The position numbers were made by a program, and so were the translations under genes. Shown piece after piece: positions 1 to 12,016 of a DNA stretch of 64,000 bases. This stretch comes from Schistocephalus solidus (lineage: Eukaryota; Platyhelminthes; Cestoda; Diphyllobothriidea; Diphyllobothriidae). How positions within the stretch are numbered: position 1 is the stretch's first letter; each line of letters starts with the position of its first letter. The notes beneath the pieces were generated by a model, which made no database searches, was not told where the DNA came from, and saw only the letters and a program-made list of their open reading frames with translations. The DNA lies in contig WEDG01002568.1 in NCBI GenBank assembly GCA_017591395.1, positions 620,001-684,000 on the forward strand, given 5' to 3'.

Positions 1-26
1 ATCCTTCCTTTCTTACTTTTTTGCAG

Positions 27-172
27 GAAAGGTGTTAAACTCTTTGCCCACCACAACACCCGTTAGAGCCTGTGGTTTCTCCTACTCTGGAAACCTTGTC
101 TTTTTAGCCACGGATGATGTGATGAAAACCCCATGTCAGGTCATGCTTCTTGATACTCGTGTTCCCAGTCAT
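27..172 (+). CDS. EIF3I: eIF3i exon (first in window)
   Basis: The acceptor is TTTTTTGCAG at 17-26 and the donor GTACGT starts at 173. The exon begins with two bases that complete a split codon, then reads [20 protein letters not shown] onwards for 48 codons, ending LLDTRVPSH. It matches the middle WD40 blade of eIF3i. The following intron is only 39 bp, the micro-intron size common in flatworms. Confidence 0.9.
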
Positions 173-3100
173 GTACGTATAATTATATTGTACGCTTATC
201 AACTCATCTAGATGGCTGGCAAAGACTCCGTAATGAATACTCGAGGTTGTTCCGTGTCAACTAAAATAACAGCAGCTATATGGGGAGATCTTGAGGATTC
301 AATAATAGTTGGTTGTGAATCGGGTGAGATCAACATGCTTGACAGTCGGACCGGAGACACAATCAAGAGCGTAAAAGCACATGGGGAACAAATTACTGAT
401 CTGCAAGCTCACCCAGATGGCACTATGTTCATAAGTGCCTCCAAGGATCATACAGCACAGGTAATCTCTCAACCTTTATTTAGCCCTCTTGGTAGTACTT
501 GTTTGTATCATTTTTTAACCCAGATACTCGTGGTATACTTCAGTTTGGCCTGCTTCTGCGCTGCCTGCTATGTATTTAAATGAGCGTAGTGGTTTTCACT
601 ACTTGTTCGCATCGTTTGTCCTGAATTTATCGAGTCGAACATCTTGACTTACTCCTGTGTCCTCTGTTTTCTTACTTTCTTTCACTACCGAAAATCAACC
701 TTCCTTATATATTTACGTTTTTCTTCCAGCTGCACAGTACCTATGAATTGGACACCATAAAAACTTACCAGTCAGAACGACCTGTTAACTCAGCAGCGAT
801 CTCTCCGAACAGAAATCACGTGCGTTTTCTTTATTCCCCTTCAGATTTTGTATTGCATGATGCATTCACTATTAGTTTATTTTAATTTAACATCTGTTTC
901 ACTAATGCAGTCCAAAAATCGATTCTTTTCCCAATTTTTAGTAGCGCGCTTTTAAGGAATTTGACTAGGTACTGCCTTTTTGACTTTGTCCATCCCATTA
1001 TCCCACTTGATTTGTATTAAAACTTTGCCGTAGATAGTTTTTGACACTCTTAATAAGACGTGGAGTTCAATACTATTCAATTTCAGCTATCATAGGGCCT
1101 TGAGGATGGTGGATGACCCAGCTTACTTGGCTCCTGGGAACACATAAGGGAGAGTGGTAGGCCTGGAAGCGTAAGAACATAATTTGATGTTAGAATTAGG
1201 TAGTAGGTCCATAGTTGTGAAATTACAATGTTTCCATGTTCGAGTAAGACGCGCCTGGTTATCCAGTACGTCATGAAATAATAGGAGTTAGCTACATGCA
1301 TAGAGTAAAACTTTGTTTATATTACTGCACGCGTCAGAATTACATGCCTCTCGTCTTTGTTCTTCTGTTATCTTCTATGCTGTTTCGAATAAGACCGCTG
1401 CGACCACATTGTGAGAATGTCTCATGTCATCTAAAAATATGGCTGAGGTGGTTTGGCACATTTCTCGTCGCCCGTCTCATGAGCTCGGTGTTTCGACCCC
1501 TATCCGATGGCATCGACCATTTGAAGGTGTTTCGGAGGGGGGTAGGGGGTAGACTTAAACTTTGGCCTCATACAGTCCAGGAAAACATGAAGGTGGTTCT
1601 TGAACCGTCGATATCTGCTGTCATTTGCTGGATGAAAGAATTGGTCGAGCTTTTTAGGTCTGCTGCCGCAGATCGTCACGCTTGGAGAGGTACGATTCCT
1701 GACATCGTTGAAGCCGGTCGGATCAGGCATCGTCACCACCGTAGACGGTAAAAGCACGTTCTTCGATGTTGCGTTCTGTATTCAGTCACTGCTGCTTATA
1801 AAATCGGTGTGGCTCTTATAAAAGAAGTCAATAACGGTGATGCTGCGGATTAGACTTCCTTATGCGTGACCATCTGCGGCAAAGGACCCGAAGAGCTCGA
1901 TCCATTCTCTTTCAGCGACGGAGACCGGATGCCACCTCCGTATCTTGATGCGCTCGATGAAAAACGTGTCCAAACCATCACAGTAGTCTTTCTTAGATAG
2001 CCTGGGATATTCTCGCGTTGCTGTCACAAGAAGTGATGACTGTCCTATTCAAAGTTAATTTGATAATCTTCACTCAAAGGATAATTATCGGGCAAATATA
2101 GTCAAACAGCCCATTTTGAGCACAACCTGAACGGATGCCCGGCATACTCGGATCTTTGTGAGTATCCATAGAAACTTTGTGAGAATTGCGAAAACCCTTC
2201 GAGCACAATCTATTCGGGATACGATTTCCTTACTCTAACCGTTATACATCAGCTTTACTCCGTTGTATTTGAGACTGCAGTTCTCCAAGTCGGCAACCAC
2301 TAGGGATGCAGCTCAAAGGCACTTCAGCCCTCACAGCGTTTATGAATTTACTGCCTAATTTAGCAACCTCATTCACTTGTTATTCAATAATATGTAGGTT
2401 GTCGAAGCTGAACGCTAACAGAATCACGCAATCCGTGTTGTACAGATCAATCAATCAGCACCTGTACGCAACTTCAACGCCGCCTAATTTGCGTAGATCC
2501 CTCCCGAGAATTCATTCACTGGCTTCGTTTAAGATAAAGAGTTATGAAATGCAACTTAGTCGAATACCGACTGAGTATCAAACGCGTGGGAGGGATAATT
2601 GTGGGTCAGAGCTACCGCGGTGGTGGAGCGGAGGTAGGTCCTGATAGAAATGCATTGGTCGGCCTACCGTCCAGATCCATTATTCGCCACAGGGACTCGT
2701 GATCGATGAAATCAAACGCTGCGGTGAAGTCAACAAAGGAGACGATTGTCCGTTGCTTTTGGCCGTAGCAGAATTCAAGAATACGCCGCAGTTTGAATAT
2801 CTGATTTGCGCGTCCACCCCAGCTAGGAACCCGGTTTGGTTGGACGTCATCTTCGGTTCAAGTGCACTGAAATCGCCTAAGGATGACAGTGGCAAGGATC
2901 TTTGCAGCAACTTCAGACTGGTTGTTTGCTTATCTGACCAGGGCATCGGAGTATCGACAGCACTTGTAGATTTCAATATTAAAAACGTCCTCTGTGGACG
3001 CTTTGTTCTGTTGGCTCCTTGTTGCATCGACGATTTATCCCCAAGGAAAGGTGTTTCATGATGCTCTATAGGCTGGAGAGGGACATAAATCTGCTTCAGA

Positions 3101-6100
3101 GGAGAGTAAGGGCCTGGTGGATTGACCAGTGCTCCTCATTGACCAAGTTTTTAGTACTAAGGCCGTAATTCACACCGGGAACAAAACTGCTCAATGCAGA
3201 GGGCCTTATGTGCTAACTGGAGAAATAAGTTGGTGAAGTTTTCAAGTGTCGCTGACATTTGAGGCCTGGTCCGTGGAGTTCACAGATTCAGCTAAATAAT
3301 TTTTTGTCAGCCATAGTTGACTTTAACGCCATTTTTAGGGATTGGCAGATGGAACTCTTTTTTGGGGCGGCCTGTGCTTGCAGGTAATTTTAAGGTCCAT
3401 GAGCTGGTCCAGCCCTTACAGGCCGCTTGGTGAATCCAAGAACTGCCTCTGAAACTGAAAACTTCAATGAGGATCATTTGCTATCACCTCATCCCGCTCA
3501 GGTTGTAAAGACCGATTTTATTTCTCTGCTCATAGTCTCGGTTATGTTGGGTTGTTGTATTTTTCTCATAAAGTCGTCTTGCAAGTGGAAATTTCAGTAC
3601 GGATGAGAGCTGAGCTTTAAGGCGTGTGCGAACAAGACCCAGGAACTTTACCAGTTGCGGCATCACCCACCGCTCTGCTTCCATTACCCCAACTATTGAA
3701 GTTCGAGCTAACTAGTTTAGCCACGCTGGCTGACTGTACGGTCATAGTTAGAATACCAGGCCAGTAGGTGCTGAAAGCACGTGTTTGTGACAAACAGCCG
3801 GGTTTTTCCAGCAAAATTAATCTTTGTTGCTTTGAGAGGTGACCCCAAAGTTGCCAATAGAATAACTTTGTAAGGTCACCTTTTCCAATCCCAGACAATA
3901 ATCAGCAGATCTCGACGAGTCATTAATCTAATTCTCACAGCTGCGACTCGACGGTTTCTTTATAGCGCTGGTTGAGGCTTAATTTAATGCGCGCGTGTAG
4001 ACAACAAGTGTGTTGCTAAAGTGACCCCTGAGTTGTACGTAAGCCAACCAGCCGTTGACTAGTTCCCACACAGGTATTGTACGGTTCGCATGGCCCACGG
4101 TGGTCTAGAGTGAGGAGGGAAGTAATCACCGAGATCTTGATTTCCCTTGAGCCCGAGTCAGAGATTCGGGCCTCAGCCAAACAACAATCGCTCTAATTAT
4201 AACTGCGTATCTTCTCAGACTAGATCACACTCCAACCCTTCCCCCATTGGATTCGGCTGCGAAGCCGAAAATTCCTGTTTCTGTTTTCCATTGTCTTTGT
4301 TGGTTCTCTTTCTGCAGATTTGTCTTTGTCAACGCATCACTTTTAATCTATTGACTGTACTTTATCTAGGTTCCACCTTATTCGAATGTATGGGGACTGT
4401 GTACTTTATAGTCCATAAACTTTGCTTTCGTTGTTAGCGCTTGGGTAGCTGGAATAATTAGGATACGTCTCATGAGTCTCCTAGCGGCCGAATTTATATT
4501 GGGACCCCCTCTTCTTCCCTATTTAGATTCTTCTTGGAGGTGGTCAGGAGGCGCGCGACGTCACAACCACTGCAACTACATTGGGTCAGTTTGATGCTAA
4601 GTTCTACCACATGATCTACAGTGAACCTTTTGGTACGGTCAAAGGTCACTTCGGTCCCATCAATAGTGTTTGCTTCCGCCCTGATGGCTCCGGGTGCGTC
4701 TTCTGCCAACATTTATATTTTGCATATTTATTATTTTTTTGCGTTGATCTGCGTGTCACAGAATCGCTACTCCACTTGCCCCCCCTTCCACGCCAGCTTA
4801 TCTGTGAACACTATCCATTTCTTATTCTGAACTGAATCCGAATCTTTTCTCTGAGTTAAGTTAAGTTTTATTAAGCGAAAGATAGGCGAACGCCTTTGAA
4901 CTCCATATTAGCTACAAGCTGTTTTAGCAAAAGCACCTATACATAAAGGAACTTGAAAAAGAGGTTATTTGCATAGTTGCATTGTACACACAACCAGCCG
5001 TCTACTTATTGCAAAAGTGTAAACATTAACATCTACTCACTTATTGCAAGTAGTATACGCACGCGACAATTTAGGTAACGTGTCATGTGGGTGTGGCTGG
5101 TAAGTGAGAGAAGCTTGATGTGTCTCAAGTTTGTGCTTAAATTAATCCATACGTGAGAAGAGAACAGCATCGGTGGGCAGTTTTCCACTCCTTAACCACT
5201 CTGTTACTGAAGAAAAACTTGCGTTCCTCGATGCTAGTGCAATATTAGGGGATGATCGCGCAAATTGGGTGTGTTAACCAGCATGAACGGTAGTGTGAAG
5301 GTTAGAAATGACAGTTTAGTTTTGCTTTGGAGTTTTGAACTTACAAGCTCCAGGCGATTGTTCAGTAATGAAGGAGCGTTACTGATAAAAGGGAAAAATA
5401 TTAGAAGAGCCACTTTGGGATTATTTACCACTTATTGGGGATTCCAGTGGCTATCACCGGTCAACCGGGTGGCGCAACAGATTAAAGCTCTAGTATAAAA
5501 ATTGTTTACGAAAGTGCTGAGGCGTTTGCATGATAATCCGTCGGAATGAAACGGCATTTCTCTGATTTCCTAATTTAACCTGACTTTACGGAGCGGAGAC
5601 CTGGACCGTCTAGTTGAACCAAGCCATGAAGGTGAATCACTTCCATCTCAGCTACCTCCGCAGAATACTGAAGCTCAGTTGGCAAGACAGGATCCAGAAC
5701 ACGGAAGCCCTGGAGTGGACCGAAAATCCTCAGCATCTAAGCCATGGATAGGCAAGTGCAACTGCGATGGAGTGGCCACCTGGTGAGAATGGACGACGAG
5801 CGACTACCCAAACGACTTTTCTTCAGAAATGTCGCTACGGGTGCTCGCTGGCAGGGAGGTCAAAAACGACGCTACAAGGACACTTTGAAGAAATCTCTGC
5901 AGTAACTGCAAATCAACCCGGAAACCTTGGAGGACCTCACCTGGATAGACCGGCATGGAGAAGATCCGTGAAGACTGGTGCAGCAATCTATGAGGCCAAG
6001 CGGATCGCCGCTGCTAAGGCCAAAAAGGCTGCCCACGCTGTCAACGCACATTCTGTGCGCGAATCGGTCTGTTCGGACATCTTTGAACTCGATGCAACAT

Positions 6101-8550
6101 TAACCTCTGCTACACCTGCCTCAGATCCCGCGACGACGATGACGATCACCCAAACCACTGATAACAACTTCATCGATGCCCACCGCCCACGATCACCGAC
6201 ACCATCCTCTCTGTTCCACCCCGTGCGCCGATCACGGTGAGGAACACCATCTGCCCCACTTCCACCCCCTCAATAGCCACCTCCGACTACCTGCCACCTG
6301 TTATCTCAAACACCACCGCCGCCCTCAGTACCAGCGGTGGGTGACTCGGTACTAACCTGTCCTCATTGCGATCGCACATTCGCCTTACACATCGGCCTGG
6401 TCGGTCACCTGCGAATCAATCGCACAGAGACTGGCAAACTAGTGCCTGGAGCACCAACATACACCCGCCGCACCCGACCCAACTGTCTGCACTGCCCACG
6501 TACGCATGGGCCCATTAGGTCGCATGCGTCTCCATGCAAACCTGCGGTTGAACACCGCCGGCTATACCACAACTACATCTCTCTTCATCAGCCTCTGCAC
6601 CTCACATGATCACACGCAACACCGCAAAAAAAACATGCTCTCAGTCTGCATAGCTAAATAAGAGGCAAATATGATCCTCGGCTCTTTCTCCATGTGACTC
6701 CTCTGTTGCATGTGTGGTCTGAGCCTGAAAATATCACGGGGCGATATGCGCCGTGGGTTAGAAGTTTGCCAAATGACAATTACACTCAGACCTCCCTTCT
6801 CCCCTTCTCACACTTCCCTCCTCCCCCACTGTCGAAAAAATCCTACGGTGAGGGCGACATGCAATCACGTAGGCGGCCCAGGCGAATCGGCCGTTCTCTC
6901 ACTAACCCAAATCGTGACCAATAGTAGAGTTCGGTAGCCGCCTGGCATGACTAAGCAGCCCTATTAAGGGACAGCACTGATTACCCCCTCGTGGAGAAGG
7001 GGGTTAGAAAAGGTGCCCTAAACAAATGCTGGGTCTCACGACAGCTGCAGCAGACCGTGGCTATCAGACTGCAATTACATGCGGTCGAAAAACTAAACAA
7101 TATCCACAACAACTCTCCCACAACCCCCACCCACCATGCCTCTTGGGGAACCCCCCGGACTGCTCGAGTGAGCTTGCGGTCTGATTGTGGGGGTGGGGGA
7201 GAGAGTGAGGTCAACAGCTTAGCGCATTTTCCTCGCTAAACAATCTGACGCACTTGAAACTATCACGGTGCGCTAAAAACCGTGGCTTGGAAGGTTGCCA
7301 ACTGACGGGATAACTCGAACCACGTGGTCGGCCCAGTGCGTGCGTTTGTGTGCCATGGACGACTGGCGGACTAAGAGTCAGGCTGCAATGACTCCTTCTT
7401 AATGTGGCCTTTAGGGCACTCCCACTCCGTGGGATCCGAGCCAGGTTTGGTAGTACGCCAGGGGCTGCTACGGCCGTGCCAGCTACCTGCGCCCTCTCCC
7501 ATCTCCGGTCTTTTTGACTGTCATGACACCGGGCTCAGGTGGTGGTGGAGGAGAGAGTGTGGTAGATGCAGCGCAAGTCTAATATCACTTTAAACTACAG
7601 CCCGCGCAAGTCACCGTACCTGCACCACCCTGCTGTGGAGTGTATGATGGGCGTCGTCGAAATCGACGTGTATGGGTGTGCTTAATTTTATTCAAAGTAT
7701 CTCAATTTAATTTGTAAATGAGGGTATTTTTTCTATACATTCCCGATACTGGTTTCAAGTTTTTCGTCACTTATCTTTTGACCATACATAAGTTTACAAT
7801 TGACTAGTGTATGCCAATGTGCGTTCGTCCAATCACTTTATCAGAATTGGGACTCTTCTCTCCACTCCTTCTTCAGAAGCTTATATTCAACACCCAGATC
7901 AACGTACCTATTGACGCTTGTGTCGTCCAAGTTTATCGTCTTACGAACTCGCTGCCTTTTTTGTTACGTAGCCGCAAAATGCCAGTTTGCGTGCAATATG
8001 TTACACGACTAATTAGGATAAACGATTTGGTTTTTTCAACGCTATTTGGATTCGTTTGTGCAGTTAGAGTGAATTTCCCTGCATTTATATCGTACAATTT
8101 TCAATGAAAACTAATTTTCCAATCGCCTCCGTGAGTGGGCAGTTGTCCCTGTAAGGGCACTTCGCTGCTTTACTCAGATCGTCTCCGTCTACGCCTCTGG
8201 CCGGATTTACCCACTGGATTGCTCTGTTAGCTGCCTTCTGCCGTCGACATTTTAACCGTAATCTAACACTTGCAAGCGATTGAGCGAATACCTTGCCCTT
8301 GCTGCAATCTTGTCCTCCGAGTAAAGCGTCAACCAAACTTCTGCGGGTTTCTGAGTAACTTATTAGTGACCGATAAACACAATTGTATTATTAAACGTCC
8401 CTACTTACCAAACATAAGTAGTTTGGATTTATTAATATTCATTCATTTTTCAGCTTCGCTACTGGTGGTGAGGACGGTTATGTCCGGTTGCACGTTTTCG
8501 ACGATGACTACGCAGATGTTGACCAACGGATTTTCAATGTACCTCCATAA
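27..8550 (+). CDS. EIF3I: Eukaryotic translation initiation factor 3 subunit i (eIF3i), 5'-partial, five exons
   Basis: The product is a subunit of the eIF3 complex, which binds the 40S ribosome during cytoplasmic translation initiation. Exons 27-172, 212-460, 730-819, 4527-4693 and 8454-8550 join in one frame. They give about 250 residues, roughly the C-terminal three quarters of a protein that is usually about 325 residues long. Family signatures are [67 protein letters not shown] and [14 protein letters not shown], in the order expected for the WD40 blades. All four introns have GT and AG ends. They measure 39, 269, 3707 and 3760 bp, and the two large ones are filled with retroelement debris. 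The frame is intact through the stop at 8548-8550. N-terminal exons lie upstream of the window. No clear polyadenylation signal was identified. Confidence 0.93.
212..460 (+). CDS. EIF3I: eIF3i exon (second in window)
   Basis: The acceptor AG is at 210-211 and the donor GTAATC follows position 460. Eighty-three codons in phase 0 run from MAGKDSVMN to ASKDHTAQ. The ATG at 212 is an internal methionine, not the start. The segment [20 protein letters not shown] followed by [11 protein letters not shown] is a typical eIF3i WD40 repeat. Confidence 0.93.
730..819 (+). CDS. EIF3I: eIF3i exon (third in window)
   Basis: The acceptor is TTCTTCCAG ending at 729 and the donor GTGCGT starts at 820. Thirty codons in phase 0 read [20 protein letters not shown] and end [18 protein letters not shown] corresponds to the conserved [12 protein letters not shown] stretch of animal eIF3i. 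Confidence 0.9.
1385..1755 (+). mobile_element. RTE-type non-LTR retrotransposon fragment, C-terminal end of the polyprotein
   Basis: Translation gives degenerate matches to the region after the reverse transcriptase (RT) domain of flatworm RTE elements. [13 protein letters not shown] lies near 1443. A contiguous tail has [10 protein letters not shown] and [20 protein letters not shown] followed by AGRIRHRH, ending at the stop near 1749. The upstream RT and endonuclease are missing, so the copy is 5'-truncated. It lies in an eIF3i intron in the same orientation as the host gene. The same tail recurs at 16.4-17.1 kb. Confidence 0.8.
2560..3062 (-). mobile_element. RTE-type retrotransposon fragment, N-terminal half of the reverse transcriptase
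   Basis: Read on the minus strand, with frame changes, the stretch gives [11 protein letters not shown], then [20 protein letters not shown] and [20 protein letters not shown]. These are RT motifs of RTE elements, including the first catalytic aspartate block (FVDFTAAFD). Further along, [10 protein letters not shown] and FDTQS look like a decayed continuation. Stops and frameshifts show it is dead. It is antisense to eIF3i within the 3.7-kb intron and opposite in orientation to the neighbouring fragment at 1.4 kb, so the two are separate insertions. Confidence 0.75.
3063..4526. other. Intronic DNA without a recognised gene
   Basis: Open frames here are short and overlap on both strands. They show no family motif I recognise. 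The stretch directly before 4527 is the pyrimidine-rich acceptor of the next eIF3i exon. The part near 3063 may hold more of the minus-strand RTE copy, but I could not confirm it. Confidence 0.4.
4527..4693 (+). CDS. EIF3I: eIF3i exon (fourth in window)
   Basis: The acceptor is CCCTATTTAG ending at 4526 and the donor GTGCGT starts at 4694. The exon reads [20 protein letters not shown], then [15 protein letters not shown] and [18 protein letters not shown]. It ends two bases into a glycine codon that the next exon completes. The 3.7-kb intron before it carries RTE debris. Confidence 0.92.
4848..5250 (-). mobile_element. CR1/Jockey-like LINE, 3' end
   Basis: On the minus strand the segment reads LRDHPLILH and, after a frameshift, [20 protein letters not shown]. 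This is the conserved C-terminal block of CR1/Jockey-type polyproteins (FFSNRVV..WN.LP). A 3' UTR follows and ends with CGCTTAATAAAACTTAACTT. The UTR end resembles that of the fragment at 45.7-46.2 kb (shared GGCGT..CCT and TTAATAAAACT). It is a 5'-truncated dead copy inside the second large eIF3i intron. Confidence 0.7.
5590..6620 (+). mobile_element. RTE-type retrotransposon 3' end with C2H2 zinc-finger tail, degenerate
   Basis: Frame-shifted translation gives GAETWTV, then [20 protein letters not shown] and [11 protein letters not shown] or, in another frame, [18 protein letters not shown]. Later come [27 protein letters not shown] and AAAKAKKAA. This is the C-terminal part of an RTE endonuclease/RT polyprotein. 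It continues into a proline- and threonine-rich linker and a C2H2 finger, [20 protein letters not shown] (about 6358-6420). A second, broken finger, CLHCPRTHG, follows. Several stops and frameshifts make it non-functional. It sits in the last large eIF3i intron in sense orientation. Confidence 0.82.
6690..7665 (+). repeat. Dispersed repeat family B, long copy
   Basis: Non-coding sequence is shared with about ten other places in the window. Hallmarks, in order, are CTGAAAATATCACGG (6723), a GGGGGTGGGGGAGAGAGTGA tract, CTATCACGGTGCGCTAAAA, AACTGACGGGATAACTCG, CCACTCCGTGGGATCCGAGC, CACCGGGCTCAGGTGG and GCGCAAGTCACCGT near the 3' end. It begins about 70 bp after a zinc-finger RTE copy. The 23.67-kb copy has the same relationship, which suggests this is the 3' tail of that element. 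Confidence 0.7.
7666..8453. other. Intronic DNA without a recognised gene
   Basis: AT-rich sequence holds short overlapping frames on both strands with no recognisable motif. It ends in the polypyrimidine acceptor of the terminal eIF3i exon. Confidence 0.4.
8454..8550 (+). CDS. EIF3I: eIF3i terminal exon
   Basis: The acceptor is CATTTTTCAG ending at 8453. The first base completes the split glycine codon. The exon then reads [20 protein letters not shown], continues [11 protein letters not shown] and stops at TAA 8548-8550. This matches the last WD40 blade and short acidic tail of eIF3i. Confidence 0.92.
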
Positions 8551-8809
8551 TTTTCTTTTTCATAAAAAGCGTAAACTGAGGCCCTTGTCCATTGTTTACA
8601 TCTTACCCTGGAGCATAAATGCTACTACTTCCAAATATGCAGGTAGCAAAATTGGTTCGTAAGTCCTGGCTAGTATCGCTGTGGCCATTTTCGATTGTCG
8701 CTCTACTCCTTCGAAGGTCAAGTATGATGGTTGTGTGGTCGAATTTAAATTTCAAAAAAACAATGTCCTGTACTTAGTGCTCTTTTCCTAGTGGGTTTGA
8801 TCGGGAATA

Positions 8810-9120
8810 TTAGCAATGGTAGGAAGGCGCTCACCGATCCGTTACAGGACTCACTTGTTCCGTTGTGCCTTGGGGGTCATTCTCGAGCTCCGCCAGCAGC
8901 CGCGCAGTGGATAGTATTGTAGGCAAAATGACATAGCAGACAAACACAAGGGGACTGAAATTACCATTTATGGCTTATTACCCGTCCTCAACCAGCCAAA
9001 CCCAAACCCAGGTGGTGTCCCACCCAAGGTTAGAGCGTTGAACTTCTGGATCAGCAGGTCACGGGTTCAAGCTTCGGGTGAGGCACCACCTGGGATTTGG
9101 TATGGCTGACTGAAGACAAC
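8810..9120. mobile_element. tRNA-headed SINE (family A), head-to-head inverted pair
   Basis: The minus-strand half (8810-9008) carries the SINE body: a variant of CTGGCTGATGACGGCTAATA, then CTTGTGTTTGTC, then a GCTGCTGGCGGAGCTCGAGA block. The plus-strand half (9009-9120) has a tRNA-like head with GGTTAGAGCG (box A side) and GGTTCAAGC (degenerate box B), then CACCACCTGGGATTTGGTAT. Both halves meet at the head end near 9008. Direction was judged against the better-preserved copy at 62.0-62.3 kb. Confidence 0.65.
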
Positions 9121-10794
9121 CAGCCCTGTCAGGTGTCTTGGCTTCCCTCTCGTTCACCTTTTTTTAAATTAGCCTTGTCCAGGTCAGCTGAGGCTAACAC
9201 TAAAGCGCCCGAAGTTCTGGCCAGAAGAGACAGAAGTTGCAAGTCCTTCATAGGAATTAGAGATGGAGAACTTTTGTTAATTCAGAGCATGCTTCACATT
9301 AGGGTTTCCACCAGCTATAGGGCACGTCATGTCTCCTCACATGGCACTCGTATTGTTTAAACCCGACTTTTTGTAATTCGCTGTCCGAGAACGTCGCGAC
9401 GCTCATCTGTTCGTACAAGGGGCCAAGAAAGATTCCTTGGACTGTGGTGCGCTTGATTTTGCTATTAACCGCAACCACTGATCGGTGTGTGACATCGGTA
9501 CTTAGACCTCGGCGGTATGTTCTGCGGGAGTCATTATAGAAGGCGGTAGATGTCACGTTCGATGGTCTGTTTCGTCGCTATCAATACATCTTATAAAATT
9601 GTGTACGCATGCAGTGGCCTTACGCCTTTAAGGTGATCCCGTTTATTGCGGACTTCGTCAAGTTTTGCTTCCGAAGGGCTGCCGTGCGAAAATATTGCTT
9701 TGTGCGGGGTCTGCGCAATAGCGTGCGATTACTGTAAAAACGGGCTGAATTAACAGGGTCTAGCAGTCTGCCTTGGTTGTCCTCCATCTCAATGCTACAA
9801 CTAGCCTGCATAGGAAGCTTTTTTAGTGATTTTTTTGGCCGTAGTGTGACCTTGAGAGCTGCGCAAGGCACTAGGTACACGCAACAAAGGCATTGGTCCA
9901 GTTTCCTACCGACTTCCGAAAAATTTTCAGTCCAGAGCAGGCAAACCCTCTGCAGACAGTCCTCTTGAACCGAGGTGGTGACTGAATTTGCAGTGATTGT
10001 TCCCCGGTATGTCCTAACCCCGACCTTAGCACAAACACCAAGTTTAGTGCAAGGATCCGGACTAGGTGGAGGGTTTCTACGCTCTGAAATTAATGCGACG
10101 CTCACTGAACTCTTTAGATATTGAGGGGATTACTTTACTATGGTAGTAGTACTAATTTTCCGAAGATAACTAATGCATTTCCAGAGGACCTGAAGAAGCA
10201 CTTTGTACGGACGCGCGTTTTAAAATACACAGGAGCTGGAACACTAAAATATGCTCTTCAGATGAAAAGACTCAAGGAGGCGTAGTTGTTTCTGCAAAAC
10301 AAACCTTTTAGGAAATATGCTATGCTTACTTTATTTCAAAAGTAGGCTGATAGCAAACATAGTAAGTCCGAGCGCAACCCGCACAGACGAAAGGCTGCCC
10401 AATCTGGAGCCAGCAACCTGTCATGTGTGAAATAGCCTTGGATTATGTTCCATGTAAATCAACACTGGAACCTCACCTGAGTAATAATTTGTGTTTGCGA
10501 AAAGTTCCGTCAGTGTTTGGTGCGTTTCGGTGTCTGGTGTGACAGTGCTTATCTGTGTATGCAGTTTCGCTTCCGTTTGGGGTAGAAAGGCTGACTAATC
10601 TAGCATGCGCCAAGCGAGTGAATGTCATGATGAGCTACTTAGAGCTGGTGCCGAAACTCGTGAGTAGTGAAAGCATCTTTGATTGGCTCTCAACCAGAAA
10701 AGTATTATTTTGTGCATGAAAGAATGAAAAGTGAGTGAGAATGACACCGGGAACCTCATTTGCACGGTAAAGCAGCGCCATCCTAAGTATACTT
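9121..10794. other. No recognised gene; one long but interrupted minus-strand frame
   Basis: A minus-strand frame runs from 10105 down to 9299, about 270 codons with only a short stop cluster near 9560-9615. Its translation, for example MEDNQGRLLDPVNSARFYSN, matches no family I know and could be chance or a decayed element. The rest is unremarkable non-coding sequence. Confidence 0.3.
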
Positions 10795-10900
10795 TAATCT
10801 GACGCGCCTACCTCTCTTGCGACACGCCGAGTCGCGGCCTGGCAGTTTGCCGGCTGACGGGATAACTCGGTTCCTCACAGTACTGCGAAACCGACTGCAT
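10795..10900 (+). repeat. Family B repeat, internal fragment
   Basis: The segment contains CTGACGCGCC and GGCAGTTTGCCGGCTGACGGGATAACTCGG. These correspond to the internal block CGTGGCTTGGAAGGTTGCC then AACTGACGGGATAACTCG of family B. The usual 3' end is absent, so this copy is truncated on the right. Confidence 0.5.
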
Positions 10901-12016
10901 TGGCTCTCTCGGTGACATTCATCGATGTGACAGCCGAGTCGCGTGGTTCATGTACTGAGGGTCGGCTCGTGTGTCGCACGCGTAGATGAGCCCTGCGGCT
11001 TTGCTAGCCACTGCGTCTAAGCCCATGTGCGCTCGTCTTGATATTGTCCTGCCAGCAGACGATGGTGGCAGAGGCAGGGGTTTGTGCGTTAGATGCCGTG
11101 CAAGCCTACCATCCATTTAAGTAAATGTACACCCAACTCACTGGTGCTTCTGCCAAAACATGCACATATTCGATTGCGATGGTTGAACTATCATTACTTG
11201 GATTAAAGTTTTACTCGCAGGGTACGTAATTTCAATTCAGTTCCTACACCGCGTCGTGCCATCGTTTGATTCGATATCTGGGTGAATTGCATTCGTCAGC
11301 AGGGTAATTTTTTCATTTATTTTCGTTCTTTGGAGAAGCTCTGTCCTATATTATGCAAACTGTGTGACCGACGAGGACAGGGTTGGAACAAGCCGTTGTG
11401 AAAGGCCGGCCAACTTAAACACACCGCCTGGTTGCGGGGGTGGCGATGGCGATACGGACGGGTCTGACAGCTAGACAGCCGGTGTACCAGGCACAAAGCG
11501 AAGAGTGGCATATAATGAGAGCAGTGAGCATAACTCTCCAGTCTGTGAAGATGGATAGACGAAACAACTACCCGAAACCTCAGACGCCTTATAGACATCT
11601 CCCGGTGAACGCCTCTTCTTCCCTTTACATACCACCTGGGAATTGCATTTTCACCATTATTAATGTGATTTATATTTTAGTTCGTTCTTTGGTAGAGTAA
11701 TCGCTTTGAAAAGTTGGACTTGAAGAAGAGCAAGAGTTGGTCTTTTGAACACGTTTACGATTGAATGAATTTCTGACGTCTGTAGAAGTATTCAAGTATA
11801 GTGACAGAGTATACGGTCCACTCCAGGTTTTCCATGAGAGTCAGCTAGTTTTATTGCAGAAACATGTAGTTGGTTTGGGAATCCAGATCCGAAAACATGC
11901 ATAGCGTAGCGTTTGGGGTTCCGGAGAGCAAATGAAGACGCAGGTTAATTTTGAAAGCAAACCAGTATTAGGAAACGTTTAAAACGAAAAGTTTGAAGCA
12001 TTTTCTCCCGGGTATG
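10901..12016. other. No recognised gene
   Basis: Short frames on both strands carry no motif. I see no homology to the repeat families identified elsewhere in the window. Confidence 0.35.

Noticed and set aside
2680..3061. Plus-strand 120-residue protein at 2699-3061
   Set aside because: It is the antisense shadow of RTE reverse transcriptase motifs that read clearly on the minus strand.
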